NCBI GenBank assembly: GCA_964650405.1
Contig: CAZYTO010000053.1
Span: 1 to 23,588 of the forward strand
DNA length: 23,588 nt
DNA from: CAZYTO01 sp964650405
Lineage (GTDB): Bacteria; Acidobacteriota; Thermoanaerobaculia; Gp7-AA8
Reading direction: 5' to 3'
The stretch's first letter is position 1; the number at the start of each line of letters is the position of its first letter. A program made the translations under genes and the position numbers. The notes beneath the pieces were generated by a model. It worked only from the letters and a program-made list of their open reading frames with translations, did no database searches and was not told the origin of the DNA. This document shows positions 7,933 through 16,500 of the stretch, piece by piece.

Positions 7933-9144
7933 ATGGCTACGAAATGTTTCATGTGCGGCGCGGCGATCACTCGCGGGATCCTCTGCGAGAAGTGCGACAA
8001 ACCGCGCGGCAAGACCAAGCCTGGCGGCAAGTCTGTGGCCGCAGAGCCGCCGCAGGAAGCAGCGCCCGAGCCGGCGCCGCAGCACCAGGTTGCCGACTCC
8101 GGCAACGCGCCGCTGACGCAGGCCACGGCACCCGCGCTCGATCCGTTCCCCAAGGCGCCGATTCTTCCCTTCCCCGTGGAGTCGGCCTCGCCGGCCATCA
8201 CCTCGGTGGCCAGCGTCCTCGTGGCCGCGGGTGTGGCCGGTGTCGTGGCCGGTCCCGACCGTAGCGTGAAGTTCGTCACCGAGGATGCAAAGAGGCTCTT
8301 CGATGTTCCGCAGGCCGAGCTCACCACGCTCAAGCAGATCGAGGCAATCACCGGCGTCCGCTTCGGCGATCTCGGCGTGCCGTCGTCGACGGCCGCGCGC
8401 CTGCACAACCGCAATTACATCGTCTCGCTCGTGCCGCTGAGCGGCGGCGCCGGCGGCGCGGTCCTCGTCTTCCGCCACGCTGACCTGTACGGCGATGCGC
8501 ACGCCTCTTTCGCCTCCTTCGTGCGCGAGACGGTCTTCGCCCCGCTGCACTCGTTGCGCGAGTCGATGTCCGCCGCGCGGCAGGCCCACCCGCTCTTCGC
8601 CGATGCCGCGGCCGTGCTCGACCAGATTCTCTCGTCCCTGGAGATGGCGCCCGAGGTCGAGGAGCCGGCGCCGGAGAACCGCATCCCCAAGGTGACGGAG
8701 GTTGTGCAGAACGTCGCCAACCGCTTCGTTCCCTTCGCCGATCTGAAGGGCATCTCCCTGCAGGTCGACGTTCCCGACCTCGAGGAGCGCTTCCGCAACT
8801 CCGACCAGCTCGCCGAGGCCCTGGGCATCCTCATGGACAACTCGATGCACTACGTCCCGGCCAACGGGCAGGTCGTGGCCGGCGTCCGCTGGATGGAGCA
8901 CAAAGGCAAACCGCTGCTCCTCTTCTTCGTCATGGACAACGGTCCGCTCGTCCCGGACGGGATGCGCCTGTCGATCTTCGAGCCCGGCTTCGTCTGGAAT
9001 CCGACGTCCCCTGACCGCACGGGCCGCGGCCTCTTCCGCTGCCGCGAATTCGCCGTCGCCCACGGCGGCTCGATCTGGGTGGAGTCGAAAACCGGCAAGG
9101 CCTGCACGTTCTTCCTCCGCGTACGGCCGGACGAAGCGCGGTAG
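7933..9144 (+). CDS. Zinc-ribbon, PAS-like, HATPase protein; probable degenerate histidine kinase
   Basis: 403 residues from the ATG at 7933. I chose this start because the zinc ribbon (two CxxC pairs, CFMC and CEKC) begins directly after it, and a possible promoter sits just upstream; a longer frame from GTG 7849 would overlap the divergent gene's ribosome site. After a Pro/Ala-rich linker (about 27-85) come a PAS-like domain (about 108-185), a helical segment in the place of the dimerisation/phospho-acceptor domain (about 190-236), and a HATPase-type domain (about 285-400). The expected H-box is replaced: FVRETVFAPLHSL aligns with the usual FVxxVSHELRTPL but lacks the HELRT core. The G1 box reads MDNGPLVPDG without the GxG; the N box (ILMDNSMHYVP) and G2 (TGRGLFRCREFAVAHGG) remain recognisable. 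It may bind nucleotide without phosphotransfer. No membrane segment or clear partner is seen. Confidence 0.8.
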   Translation: MATKCFMCGAAITRGILCEKCDKPRGKTKPGGKSVAAEPPQEAAPEPAPQHQVADSGNAPLTQATAPALDPFPKAPILPFPVESASPAITSVASVLVAAGVAGVVAGPDRSVKFVTEDAKRLFDVPQAELTTLKQIEAITGVRFGDLGVPSSTAARLHNRNYIVSLVPLSGGAGGAVLVFRHADLYGDAHASFASFVRETVFAPLHSLRESMSAARQAHPLFADAAAVLDQILSSLEMAPEVEEPAPENRIPKVTEVVQNVANRFVPFADLKGISLQVDVPDLEERFRNSDQLAEALGILMDNSMHYVPANGQVVAGVRWMEHKGKPLLLFFVMDNGPLVPDGMRLSIFEPGFVWNPTSPDRTGRGLFRCREFAVAHGGSIWVESKTGKACTFFLRVRPDEAR

Positions 9145-9147
9145 GGC

Positions 9148-9163
9148 GACGCCCGGCGTCTTT
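9148..9163 (+). terminator. Weak candidate terminator after the HATPase gene
   Basis: GACGC-CCG-GCGTC (9148-9160) followed by TTT, starting four bases after the stop codon. The stem is short and the T-tract minimal, so termination efficiency is doubtful. The rest of 9164-9341 shows no gene. Confidence 0.3.
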
Positions 9164-9341
9164 CCCATGATGGTTCCCCCGCACGCGAAAGCCTTCGCGG
9201 TCTGGCGCGAGCACCAGTGCGAAAATGCCGGCCTCGTAGAAGACCGTGCAGCCGTCACGACGGTGGCCATGGCGACACCGGTCCCCGATGAGCTGCGTTA
9301 GTAGCCCGGTTCGAACATCGATTCTCTCGTCGTCTAGCGGG

Positions 9342-9800
9342 TCACTCGCAGATCCAGATCTGATTGCGTCGATCACGTAATGGCCACTCGAACACCGGTT
9401 GCGGCGAGCGGTCGCGTTCCTCCCGCCAGTGATTCGTTCCGCAGATGGCTGTACTCACGTTCGTCGAAACATAGCGCACGTCACCCGCCCGGACGTCATT
9501 CAGGGGCCCACGCGAATACACGAGGCCCGGGAACGTCACCTTAACAACATACGTCTCGGCCGGTGAAAGGCCGAGCATCATGAAACGACCCTTGTCATCC
9601 GTTGCAGTGACACGCATGGCAATGCCATCACGAACAATCTTTGGCTCGACTGCGGTGAATTCGACGGTCAAAGGGCGTCCGGGAGGCTTCCAGTTGAGGG
9701 TCACGTGGCCGATCACAGTTGCGGGCGCATCACCCTCAATCGCAGATGTAGCCACAAGCAACGCACCCGCCATGAGCAGCTTCCAGGTCGTGGCTTTCAT
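9342..9800 (-). CDS. Small secreted protein with a carboxypeptidase-regulatory-like domain
   Basis: 152 residues. A typical signal peptide (basic start, LLMAGALLVATSA core) leads into one beta-sandwich-like domain of the CarboxypepD_reg type, with the landmark TATDDKGRFMMLGLSPAETYVVKV (only its pattern is used: D-G-F followed by a Gly/Leu turn and a hydrophobic strand). Two Cys in the last 40 residues could form a disulfide. The start is well supported by a GGAGGAGAG site (complement of 9805-9813) five or so bases upstream of ATG. It follows the toxin island on the same strand but after a gap of 300 bases, so it may be transcribed on its own. The domain is common as an add-on of exported and outer-membrane proteins; as a stand-alone protein its role is unknown. 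Confidence 0.75.
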   Translation of the reverse strand: MKATTWKLLMAGALLVATSAIEGDAPATVIGHVTLNWKPPGRPLTVEFTAVEPKIVRDGIAMRVTATDDKGRFMMLGLSPAETYVVKVTFPGLVYSRGPLNDVRAGDVRYVSTNVSTAICGTNHWREERDRSPQPVFEWPLRDRRNQIWICE

Positions 9801-10100
9801 TACCCTCTCCTCCGTAACGTCTCACCTTTAGTCGAATCATCGCTTCGAGAGGCCGCCACGATAAGCATCGTGATTGCTGTGCCTTGGCGCACGCTAGCGA
9901 GCGAGTAACGCTTAAATGGAGCGAACGCAAAGCTTTCACTTACTGGCCTCCGAACTGCGAGCGGCATCGACGTGCTGCGCATCGGATTGAAAACACCAGA
10001 GACAGGTGCAATGCCGTTCGTACTTCCGTGTGGAGTTTCAAAATAACGTGCAGCCGCTGAATTGCCGCCCCAGAGAGTGTGGGCCCATCTCAATAAATCT
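9801..10100. other. 300-base gap with two small hairpins, no supported gene
   Basis: A frame runs through most of this stretch on the minus strand but its translation shows no domain, signal peptide or hydrophobic pattern and it ends at the ribosome site of the next gene, so I do not call it. Two inverted repeats lie next to each other: TCGAA...TTCGA (9832-9848) and the perfect CACGAT-AAGC-ATCGTG (9857-9872). On the minus strand they would be in the leader of the small secreted protein gene. Confidence 0.5.
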
Positions 10101-10742
10101 TTAGGTTGTCGCACCAAGTACGAAGTCTCGAAGGCCGTGGTAATAGGCGATCAGCACCAGAACCACCAGTGTGGCTGCCGCTACGTACCCATAGAACCAA
10201 CGGCGCGACGTATTCGCCAATTCTTGCTGCGGCGTAAAGCTATAAACAATCGCAGCCAACAGAACGGCGGCGTTTAGTAATAACACGATGCGATCATATC
10301 CTTCCAAGGATGGCGTATGCGCAGGGCCCTTTACTACTGATACGACCGCGATCACGCAGAGCATAGTAACAATCGTTGTTGCAGCGAGAATTGCGGACCC
10401 GGCTGCAGAGCGGCGGCGGCCAGCATCGTTCAGTGAAGATCGCATCCCGATCAGAAATGCGATAACCATTGAAGTCGTTACACCGCAGAAGCCAATGACT
10501 ATTACTTCAGTACACCACGCCGCCGCCACTCTGGGAACGTTGCCAGTTGTTCTTACAGCGCCAACCATTCGCAGTACATACGTTGAAGCGAGTGTGCTAC
10601 TCAAGATAACAGGAACAACCGTGAACACACGCAGGTCGGCATGCCGCTTAACAGCGGCGGGCACCAAGACGGACCACGCCACCGTCAGCATGATCGCGAG
10701 TTGAATCCAATCCGATACTGCTGTGCCAGTAAGAGGATGCAT
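10101..10742 (-). CDS. Integral membrane protein with six predicted helices, unknown function
   Basis: 213 residues with six hydrophobic stretches of 19-25 residues (near 12-31, 38-62, 73-100, 113-137, 149-170 and 184-204), short loops, and a basic patch (RRRSAAG) between helices three and four. I recognise no family. It starts 18 bases after the stop of the lipoprotein gene on the same strand, without a clear Shine-Dalgarno, so it probably belongs to the same transcript. Its codon use is markedly less GC-rich than that of the large RHS gene. In this setting, a membrane-embedded immunity or accessory protein is one possibility, but this is context only. Confidence 0.7.
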   Translation of the reverse strand: MHPLTGTAVSDWIQLAIMLTVAWSVLVPAAVKRHADLRVFTVVPVILSSTLASTYVLRMVGAVRTTGNVPRVAAAWCTEVIVIGFCGVTTSMVIAFLIGMRSSLNDAGRRRSAAGSAILAATTIVTMLCVIAVVSVVKGPAHTPSLEGYDRIVLLLNAAVLLAAIVYSFTPQQELANTSRRWFYGYVAAATLVVLVLIAYYHGLRDFVLGATT

Positions 10743-10760
10743 GTTAATGTTGCGCAGGCG

Positions 10761-11168
10761 CTATTTGAGATGAGGCGGCAGAAACTGTTCCGTGACCGTC
10801 CCAATCGAACCCGATTTATACCGCCGCGCCGACGCGCTGCTGCAGAGTAACTCTCTTTGCTCACCAGTAATGTCCTCTGCGCTCACCACGCAACGCATGA
10901 TCGTTCCATCCATCTTGATGTCGTACTCTATTCTGATCATGCCGCGAACACCTTCGCCTCGAAAGCGTTCGACGACTGCTCTCAGCGGTTTCGGGTCGGT
11001 CAGAAGGATCGGCACTCCTACGCCACTCGGCTGATCGCGCTCCGCCTGAGACACCGATATGCGAACGGGCCCCCTAATATCCGCAGTGGAAGAGGTTGTT
11101 GCTGGTTGCGTGACTTTCCCGCAAGCTAGAACACTGAGAGTTATCGCGTAGGGACCGAGGCGCATCAT
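10761..11168 (-). CDS. Predicted lipoprotein with a TonB-C-like C-terminal domain
   Basis: 135 residues from the ATG at 11168. This start is preferred over a longer frame (from 11240) because it overlaps the upstream stop codon by one base (TGATG), the classic arrangement for translational coupling, and because it opens directly into a lipoprotein signal: MMRLGPYAITLSVLAC, with Cys16 as the lipidation site. A second ATG follows at 11165. The C-terminal half (GMIRIEYDIKMDGTIMRCVV, then a helix and a Lys-containing strand) follows the strand-DG-strand-helix plan of the TonB C-terminal domain family, but there is no membrane anchor helix as in TonB itself. The product should sit on a membrane facing the periplasm. 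Tight coupling to the HExxH protein gene suggests a partner or immunity role, which is inference. Confidence 0.7.
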   Translation of the reverse strand: MMRLGPYAITLSVLACGKVTQPATTSSTADIRGPVRISVSQAERDQPSGVGVPILLTDPKPLRAVVERFRGEGVRGMIRIEYDIKMDGTIMRCVVSAEDITGEQRELLCSSASARRYKSGSIGTVTEQFLPPHLK

Positions 11169-11605
11169 CAGTAATCGACCCTTCCCGGAGGCGAAGAGCG
11201 AATATCTAGATAGCCATTTCGTTGCGCGCTCTGCAGGCATTTTAACTCTTCTCCGTAGGCCGGATACTCGAATTGTGCGTGCGTTAGATCCTTACCTATG
11301 GCCGTGAAATAGACGCATTGCCGTCTGTGGTATTCCTCGTGAACGCCCGTACATAGATACTGGCATTGGCCATCAGCAAAGTTGTCGTGACGCGTGGTGA
11401 ACGGTTGACCCTGTTGAAGTACTACCCTGCCAGTCTTAGGATCTCTTATCTTGAAGCTACGCGCAGCGTCGTTCGCCAACGACGCTGACGGCGCGCCTGC
11501 CATCAGCAGGATTAACGCGCAAACCGTAATTGACGCCACTTTGGTCTTTTGTACTAATCCGTCCCGTACTATTTTGCCCTCTCCGGCGCACAGCCGGAGC
11601 TTCAT
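11168..11605 (-). CDS. Exported HExxH protein, candidate zinc peptidase/toxin
   Basis: 145 residues. The ATG at 11605 overlaps the upstream stop by four bases (ATGA). The N-terminal region is long and basic before the hydrophobic core (VASITVCALILLMAGAPSAS), giving a signal peptide with an unusually long n-region; a GTG at 11539 would give a shorter one. The mature part has VHEEYHRRQC, an HExxH zinc-peptidase motif, with a downstream EYPAYGEELKCL that could supply the third metal ligand. Four Cys surround the motif (CQYLC, QC, KC) and could form disulfides in the periplasm. Similar short HExxH-Cys domains occur as tips of polymorphic toxins. It could therefore be an exported effector or a periplasmic enzyme; peptidase activity is inferred from the motif alone. 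Confidence 0.65.
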   Translation of the reverse strand: MKLRLCAGEGKIVRDGLVQKTKVASITVCALILLMAGAPSASLANDAARSFKIRDPKTGRVVLQQGQPFTTRHDNFADGQCQYLCTGVHEEYHRRQCVYFTAIGKDLTHAQFEYPAYGEELKCLQSAQRNGYLDIRSSPPGRVDY

Positions 11606-12273
11606 CGAACCGATCGCGTCGGTGTGACGGTTGACTCGAAGTGCAATCGTGAATAGCTACTACCTGCCAGGCGCAATACCTGATCGATGATCGATGTCGT
11701 AGAAACGTGCGTCCGCGTCTGATCCCCGACGACAAACTCGATGTTGGAGCTTCGGTAGCTCGTCCTGGACGAGATCTCCGCGGTGCGAGCGTCGAGCGCA
11801 ACCCCCGGGTCTGGCAACATCGGCAATTGGAAACGCTCCAGCAGTTTCAAGATGCGATGCGCGTCCTCAACCGGCACCGAATGCCGGACAAACTTCAACT
11901 TTGCAACGGCCGCCTCCAGTTCAATACCTTCGTCGTCGAGCCGCGCGCGGGCCAGCTGCTCGGAGATCGAAGCATCCGACTCAAGAATCAACTCTGCCTG
12001 AACCTTGCCGTCGCAGCTCTCTTCAATGTAAATCCCGAAGTCAAGGGTGTCTGCACTCCCACGTGAACGCAGCGTTGTGACACGACAGACGGGATATCGC
12101 GTCGAGGCATCGCGCGCCGATCGAAAACTGCGCTCGAAGGCGGGACCTGCGTTACTGAACGCCCACGACAGTGCGCCCGAACGCGACGTCGCCTCGTTGC
12201 CGTTGACAACCCAACCGATGCCAGCCATGGCCGTAATGCCGCCAAAACCTACACAAGTCGCTAGGAATCTCAT
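11602..12273 (-). CDS. Candidate immunity protein of the orphan RHS tip (exported or membrane-anchored)
   Basis: 223 residues from ATG 12273, seven bases after the stop of the orphan RHS tip. The open frame extends to 12459, but the upstream part overlaps the tip gene in another frame and shows no sense, whereas MRFLATCVGFGGITAMAGIGWVV starts a hydrophobic segment suited to export or anchoring. The remainder is soluble: a stretch with two Cys (YPVC, ESC), a helical middle (LARARLDDEGIELEAAVAKL), and a beta-rich end. I recognise no family. Position directly behind a toxin tip, on the same strand with minimal spacing, is the usual place of an immunity gene; nothing else supports the role. The stop overlaps the HExxH gene start by four bases. 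Confidence 0.6.
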   Translation of the reverse strand: MRFLATCVGFGGITAMAGIGWVVNGNEATSRSGALSWAFSNAGPAFERSFRSARDASTRYPVCRVTTLRSRGSADTLDFGIYIEESCDGKVQAELILESDASISEQLARARLDDEGIELEAAVAKLKFVRHSVPVEDAHRILKLLERFQLPMLPDPGVALDARTAEISSRTSYRSSNIEFVVGDQTRTHVSTTSIIDQVLRLAGSSYSRLHFESTVTPTRSVR

Positions 12274-12280
12274 CGTAGCA

Positions 12281-12793
12281 CTAGTTGCAGCCGCATGAAT
12301 CCGAGTCGGTGTAGTCATACCAATTCGCCCCATTTTGCTTCGAGTATGTCTTATTGGCCAATTCAGTCGTTTCCTGACCTGAGCCAGTACGCGCGTTTGG
12401 ATTCGTTGGCGGAACATACTTGTGAATACCGCCTCGGCTGACCACGTAGCTCGTGACATTTAAATGCTCGGCGGCCTTTGAATCACCTGAATCATTAGCG
12501 ACCTCCACGCCACCCAGTGGGTGGGAATGAACCAGCGCAACTGCCCAAGGGTGTTTCCACTTCGGAAATGTTTCTTTGTGATGCTCGGCACTAAGGACAG
12601 ATTGAAACAGAGGTACTTGCCCGTGTTCGGATCTTGCAGGATATATGCGGCTCTTTGAGTATCTTTCAATCCTGAACCGGCCCTTCTGAATAGAGAAGCC
12701 ATAATAGACAACATGGGGGTCGTTGGTGAGGGCGTCCAGCCCGGAGGGGTCTCCGTAATTGATCGGGTCACTATAGGCATACTCGTATCGCAA
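12281..12793 (-). CDS. Orphan RHS C-terminal tip (JAB/DUF4329-like) with two compensating frameshifts
   Basis: Up to 170 codons from a TTG; no ATG is available and a stop lies 12 codons upstream of the TTG. Residues 2-20 are the last part of an RHS core (YAYSDPINYGDPSGLD). The rest is a toxin-tip domain with HSHP at 89-92 and a later YVVSRGGIHKYVPP strand pair, like the intact tip of the big RHS protein (HTHP, YTVSRLGIWKV). The block RAAYILQDPNTGKYLC, which matches RAAWITRDPKTGAYGC of the intact tip, lies in a different frame (12654-12607). The frame must shift at or near the C5 run (12715-12719) and return before HSHP. The annotated frame stays open by chance through the shifted part. It therefore probably encodes a defective tip. 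The tail DSCGCN ends in CxC, like the intact tip (QCTCKP). Confidence 0.65.
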   Translation of the reverse strand: MRYEYAYSDPINYGDPSGLDALTNDPHVVYYGFSIQKGRFRIERYSKSRIYPARSEHGQVPLFQSVLSAEHHKETFPKWKHPWAVALVHSHPLGGVEVANDSGDSKAAEHLNVTSYVVSRGGIHKYVPPTNPNARTGSGQETTELANKTYSKQNGANWYDYTDSDSCGCN

Positions 12794-12896
12794 TCGCGAT
12801 AGAGCTGGCCAGCGTGCTACGTGCCCTCAGCGCACGCGCCGCAAACGTGATCGGCGTATTCACTTGGCCTGCCTTCTAAAGTTGGCTCCTCGCGCG

Positions 12897-13520
12897 TTAG
12901 TTCATTGACTTCGTCTCTCGCCTCAACGTCTCGACCCACCTGATCACCGTGTCGCGGGCGCCTTCCTGACCGAGCACGTTCATTTCTATCCATTGAGAAC
13001 CAGACAGTGACCACAAATGATAAGAAGTCGGATCAGTCGTTATCACGTTCGGCAAACGCACAGCGACCTGTATGCGCGTAAACTCCCGTGCCAGCTCTGC
13101 AAGACGCCGCTGGTGCTTCTTTGCATCTATATCCCTGCACCCAACCTTCACACCGGACGCGATGCGCATCTCGTTCCAGTCGGCGTGTTGCTCACGCAGC
13201 GTGACGATCTGTTGAAAAATGGACGTCTCTCTGGCCTCGCACACACGCGCGGTGTAGAGACCATCCTTCGTCTCCGTTACTACAACCTCATACTCCGGAT
13301 TGTCGAACGCAGGCCTAACGCGCGTCACAATTACCCATCGACTAGCAGCCGGAGCAGAGGTATTCACATCCCCAGGGCTCCCGAGCACCTTGTCGGTAAT
13401 CTGCGGGTAATTGGCGACAGCCCAACCTACAGCGGTATCTGCAGAAGTCGCGGCGAGCGCGGCGTTCAGCGAGAGGCTAAGCCAGACAAACCAAACCATC
13501 GCTATGGCTTGCAAGTGCAT
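12897..13520 (-). CDS. Candidate immunity protein for the main RHS tip, exported
   Basis: 207 residues from ATG 13520, overlapping the RHS stop by 19 bases; an alternative ATG at 13499 starts two bases after that stop (TAG CG ATG) and gives 200 residues. Both give a signal peptide (core WFVWLSLSLNAALA, cleavage likely near ALAATSA). The mature protein is soluble, with a predicted beta-rich first half (WVIVTRVRPAF, YEVVVTETKDG), two Cys (ARVCEARE, VGCRDI), a helical middle, and an end containing YHLWSLSGSQWIEMNVLG. I recognise no family. The place immediately behind the tip of a polymorphic toxin, and export to the compartment such toxins enter, suggest immunity to the JAB/DUF4329-like tip. 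This is inferred from position only. Confidence 0.65.
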   Translation of the reverse strand: MHLQAIAMVWFVWLSLSLNAALAATSADTAVGWAVANYPQITDKVLGSPGDVNTSAPAASRWVIVTRVRPAFDNPEYEVVVTETKDGLYTARVCEARETSIFQQIVTLREQHADWNEMRIASGVKVGCRDIDAKKHQRRLAELAREFTRIQVAVRLPNVITTDPTSYHLWSLSGSQWIEMNVLGQEGARDTVIRWVETLRRETKSMN

Positions 13521-16500
13521 TGCTTTGGATTCAAACCCTTGTTCCATTCCGGTCCGGCCTCCTGTGTCACGTTACCCTTCGGATCGACCTTCCAAATTCC
13601 CAACCTGCTAACCGTGTAAACCGGTTGGCCAATCTGCGCAGCCGCATAGTCATCGTGTGGGTTGTCGGCCGTACCGCCTATCGATGGCTTCGGTGACGAA
13701 TTATATCCCGGTCCGGCGTTCGGGTGCGTGTGCGCCTGCGCGACCATGGTCGTCGGTATGGGACCATCCTTCTTCGTATCCCACGTTTCGGCGTTGCTCT
13801 TTGCGGACCAGGGCCAACGTACGCAGCCGTAGGCGCCCGTCTTAGGATCTCTCGTGATCCACGCGGCCCGCTCACGGTGCAAAGGATCATTCCCATATGC
13901 CGATTCGCGCCAGAGATCATAAAACGCCTGACGCACCGTCTGATCGCTCGTCAGGGTGTCCAAGCCACTCGGATCGACTAGATTGACGGGATCGCCAAAA
14001 ACATAGGCATACAGATTCTCGTCGCCACCCGCGAATGCAATAGGATCTTTCACTGTCCAGCGCCCGATCGACGGATCATAGTCCCTTGCACCGTAGCGAA
14101 TCAGACCGGTGTGCATATCCACGAGCCCACCGGCGAAACCAAAGGGTTGCAGACCGGGGTTGGTATCCTGTAACACTCGGCCAAATTCGTCATAATCGAT
14201 TTGTTCCGCGACATAGCCACTTTGTGTCTCTATAACGAGCCGCGGCGATCCGAGCTGATCGGCAACTATGCGATAGCTCATCCCATTGCTGATGAAGTAT
14301 TCCGGCACATTCGTGCGTGTACCGTAGATGAAACGCGTAAGCACATTGCCGAGAGTATCGAGCTCAGCCACAATGCGGCCACCCTCATACAGCCAGCGTT
14401 TCACGACGGCGCCGTCTACAAGTTTAGCTACGCGATGGTTTCCAGCGTCACTGAGGTAGGTGATCACGGCGCCCAAGGGCAACGTTACCTGGAAAAGATT
14501 ACCCATTTCGTCATAACGGTACGAGGTTGTCCCATTCGCATCCGTTTTGCTGGCTAGCTCGCCGTTTTCACCGTACGAGAATGCCGTGCCGGCATAGCTC
14601 AACAGGCGGTCCTGATCGTCGACGCTGCCGGTCTCGCTAACCGCTCCCCGCACACGGCTCAAGCGATTACCGTTCACATCGTAAACGTAAGTGGTGCTCA
14701 TCGCGCCATCGGTTGTGACGGTCTGGATCCGACCGGCGTCGTCGTAGGAGTACTCGTATGTGTGTGCCTGGCCGAGAATTGTCTCGGCTTTCGCCGTAAT
14801 CTTTCCGAGATCGTTGCGCGTGAACTGTTGCGTGAAGATCTGTGCGCCTGCAACCGATACTGCGTGGGACGCCTCAACAGCGTATGGATCGTAAGTCCAC
14901 GTGTCGTTGACAGAATCAAGCGTGGCTCCGATGACGAGGCCCGTTTGTGAGTCGCGCGTCAGGCCAAGCGCGCCTTCCGTTGTTAGCAGGTCGTCGGCAT
15001 CGTACCCATATTGAATCGACACGCCGGCGATCGTTTCGGTTGCGAGACGAAGACTGCTGTCGTATGCGAATCTTACCGACGCTAGTGGAAGAGCGCCGCC
15101 AACATCGATGCCTGTCAGAAGTGCGCCGTCGTAGGTGTATGTGAGCGAGAGATCGTCAGGCGACGTAACTGAAGATAATTGGCCGTGAGCATTATAGGCA
15201 TATCGATAATCACCCCTTGCGATATGGACGGCTGCCATGCGCGCGCCGCCGTCATACTCGAACGTCACTGTCCGGTTGTCTGGGCGCGTTAGAAGCAGGA
15301 GGTCGCGATCCTTGTTGTAGTGATACTGCGTCGCACCGCCACCTCCTGCAACTGAAGGTGACGTGTAGGTATCGACTAGGTCTACGGGCGTGTATGTAAA
15401 CGCGTGGCGCGGGCGATTGGGCGGCGTGACAGATGACACGTTACCAGCGGCGTCATAAGAGAAGCGAATAATCTGTCCATCGGCGTGCGTTTCCGAGATT
15501 AGGCGATTGGCGTCGTCGTACGAATAAGACACCGTTCGATGAAGCGGGTCGGTTACAGCGGCCAGTCGGCGGTAGGAATCGTAGGCCAGAGTCACTGTAC
15601 GCGCACCGCGCTGCTGCGATACAAGTTGTCCCAACGAGTTATAAGTCCACGTCAAGGGTGCGAGGCCAGCGGGCGAGACTGAGCTTACTCTTCCCTTGGA
15701 GTCGAAGGCGGTGGTCACCTGCCGCCCAGCCGGGGAGGTTGAAACAAGAGTATGCGCCTGAGCGTCATAGACTGACGTCCACCGGCGCCCGTTCGATGCT
15801 GTGATGTCAGTTAGCTTCAACAGCGAGAAGGGGTCCTGCGGATCGCTCAGCGAAACGGTTCGCGTGTACAGCGTTGTTAGCGTGTGTGTCCCTACGACGA
15901 GTGTCGATGCGCCGGTAAAGGGCGCCAGCATTCCGTAGCGCGGATCGGGGTTCTCATCCGATCGTGCCACGCTGCCGTCGGGAGCCGTAACCTGGCTTGT
16001 AGCGCCGGCATAAGCGACGCTCGTCGGAACACCATCCGCGCCGATGTGAACGCGCTGGTCAGCGGTTTGGCCTGGCAGGGCCGCAGAAAAGGCGTCCGTT
16101 CTTCCCTCCGCGGTTGTACGGGTTACGACGTAATTATATCCCGCGCCGCTACGCGCGAAGCTCAGAAAGCCGCCGTCTGGACCGGCATCCCGGATCAGCA
16201 GTCCGTCAGCGTCATAGGTGAAGTTGTGCAAGCCGCCCCGCGTGTCGGTAGTCTGACTTAACAAGCCGTTGACGTCATATTGGAATTGGAAGGCCTCGCC
16301 GGCCGGATTCGTGATTGAGGCTAGGTTCCCGTCCGTCATGGTGAGCGTCGTCCGCTGGCCGCTCGGCGCGACGATGGCAGCAGGATCGCCCTGGCCATTG
16401 CGCTCGATTGTCGTGACGTTGCTGTCGAGATCGGTAATGGCGGCCAGCAGGCCGTTCGCGTCATACGTGAAGCTCTCTAATGTGACGCCCGTCAGCGTGT

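Noticed and set aside
9314..9341. A stretch resembling a tRNA T-loop (GGTTCGAAC) and the 5' end of tRNA-Glu (TCGTCTAGCGG), which could mark an attachment site at the island edge
   Set aside because: The two pieces are in the wrong order, the T-stem does not pair, and no acceptor stem or repeat copy at the other end of the island was found.
9800..10117. 105-codon minus-strand frame between the membrane protein and the secreted protein genes
   Set aside because: No domain, signal or hydrophobic pattern, no ribosome site, and it ends inside the ribosome site of the next gene.
12460..12780. 106-codon frame overlapping the orphan RHS tip as a separate gene
   Set aside because: Only its middle part is protein-like, and that part aligns with the missing section of the tip domain, so it is evidence of frameshifts and not a second gene.
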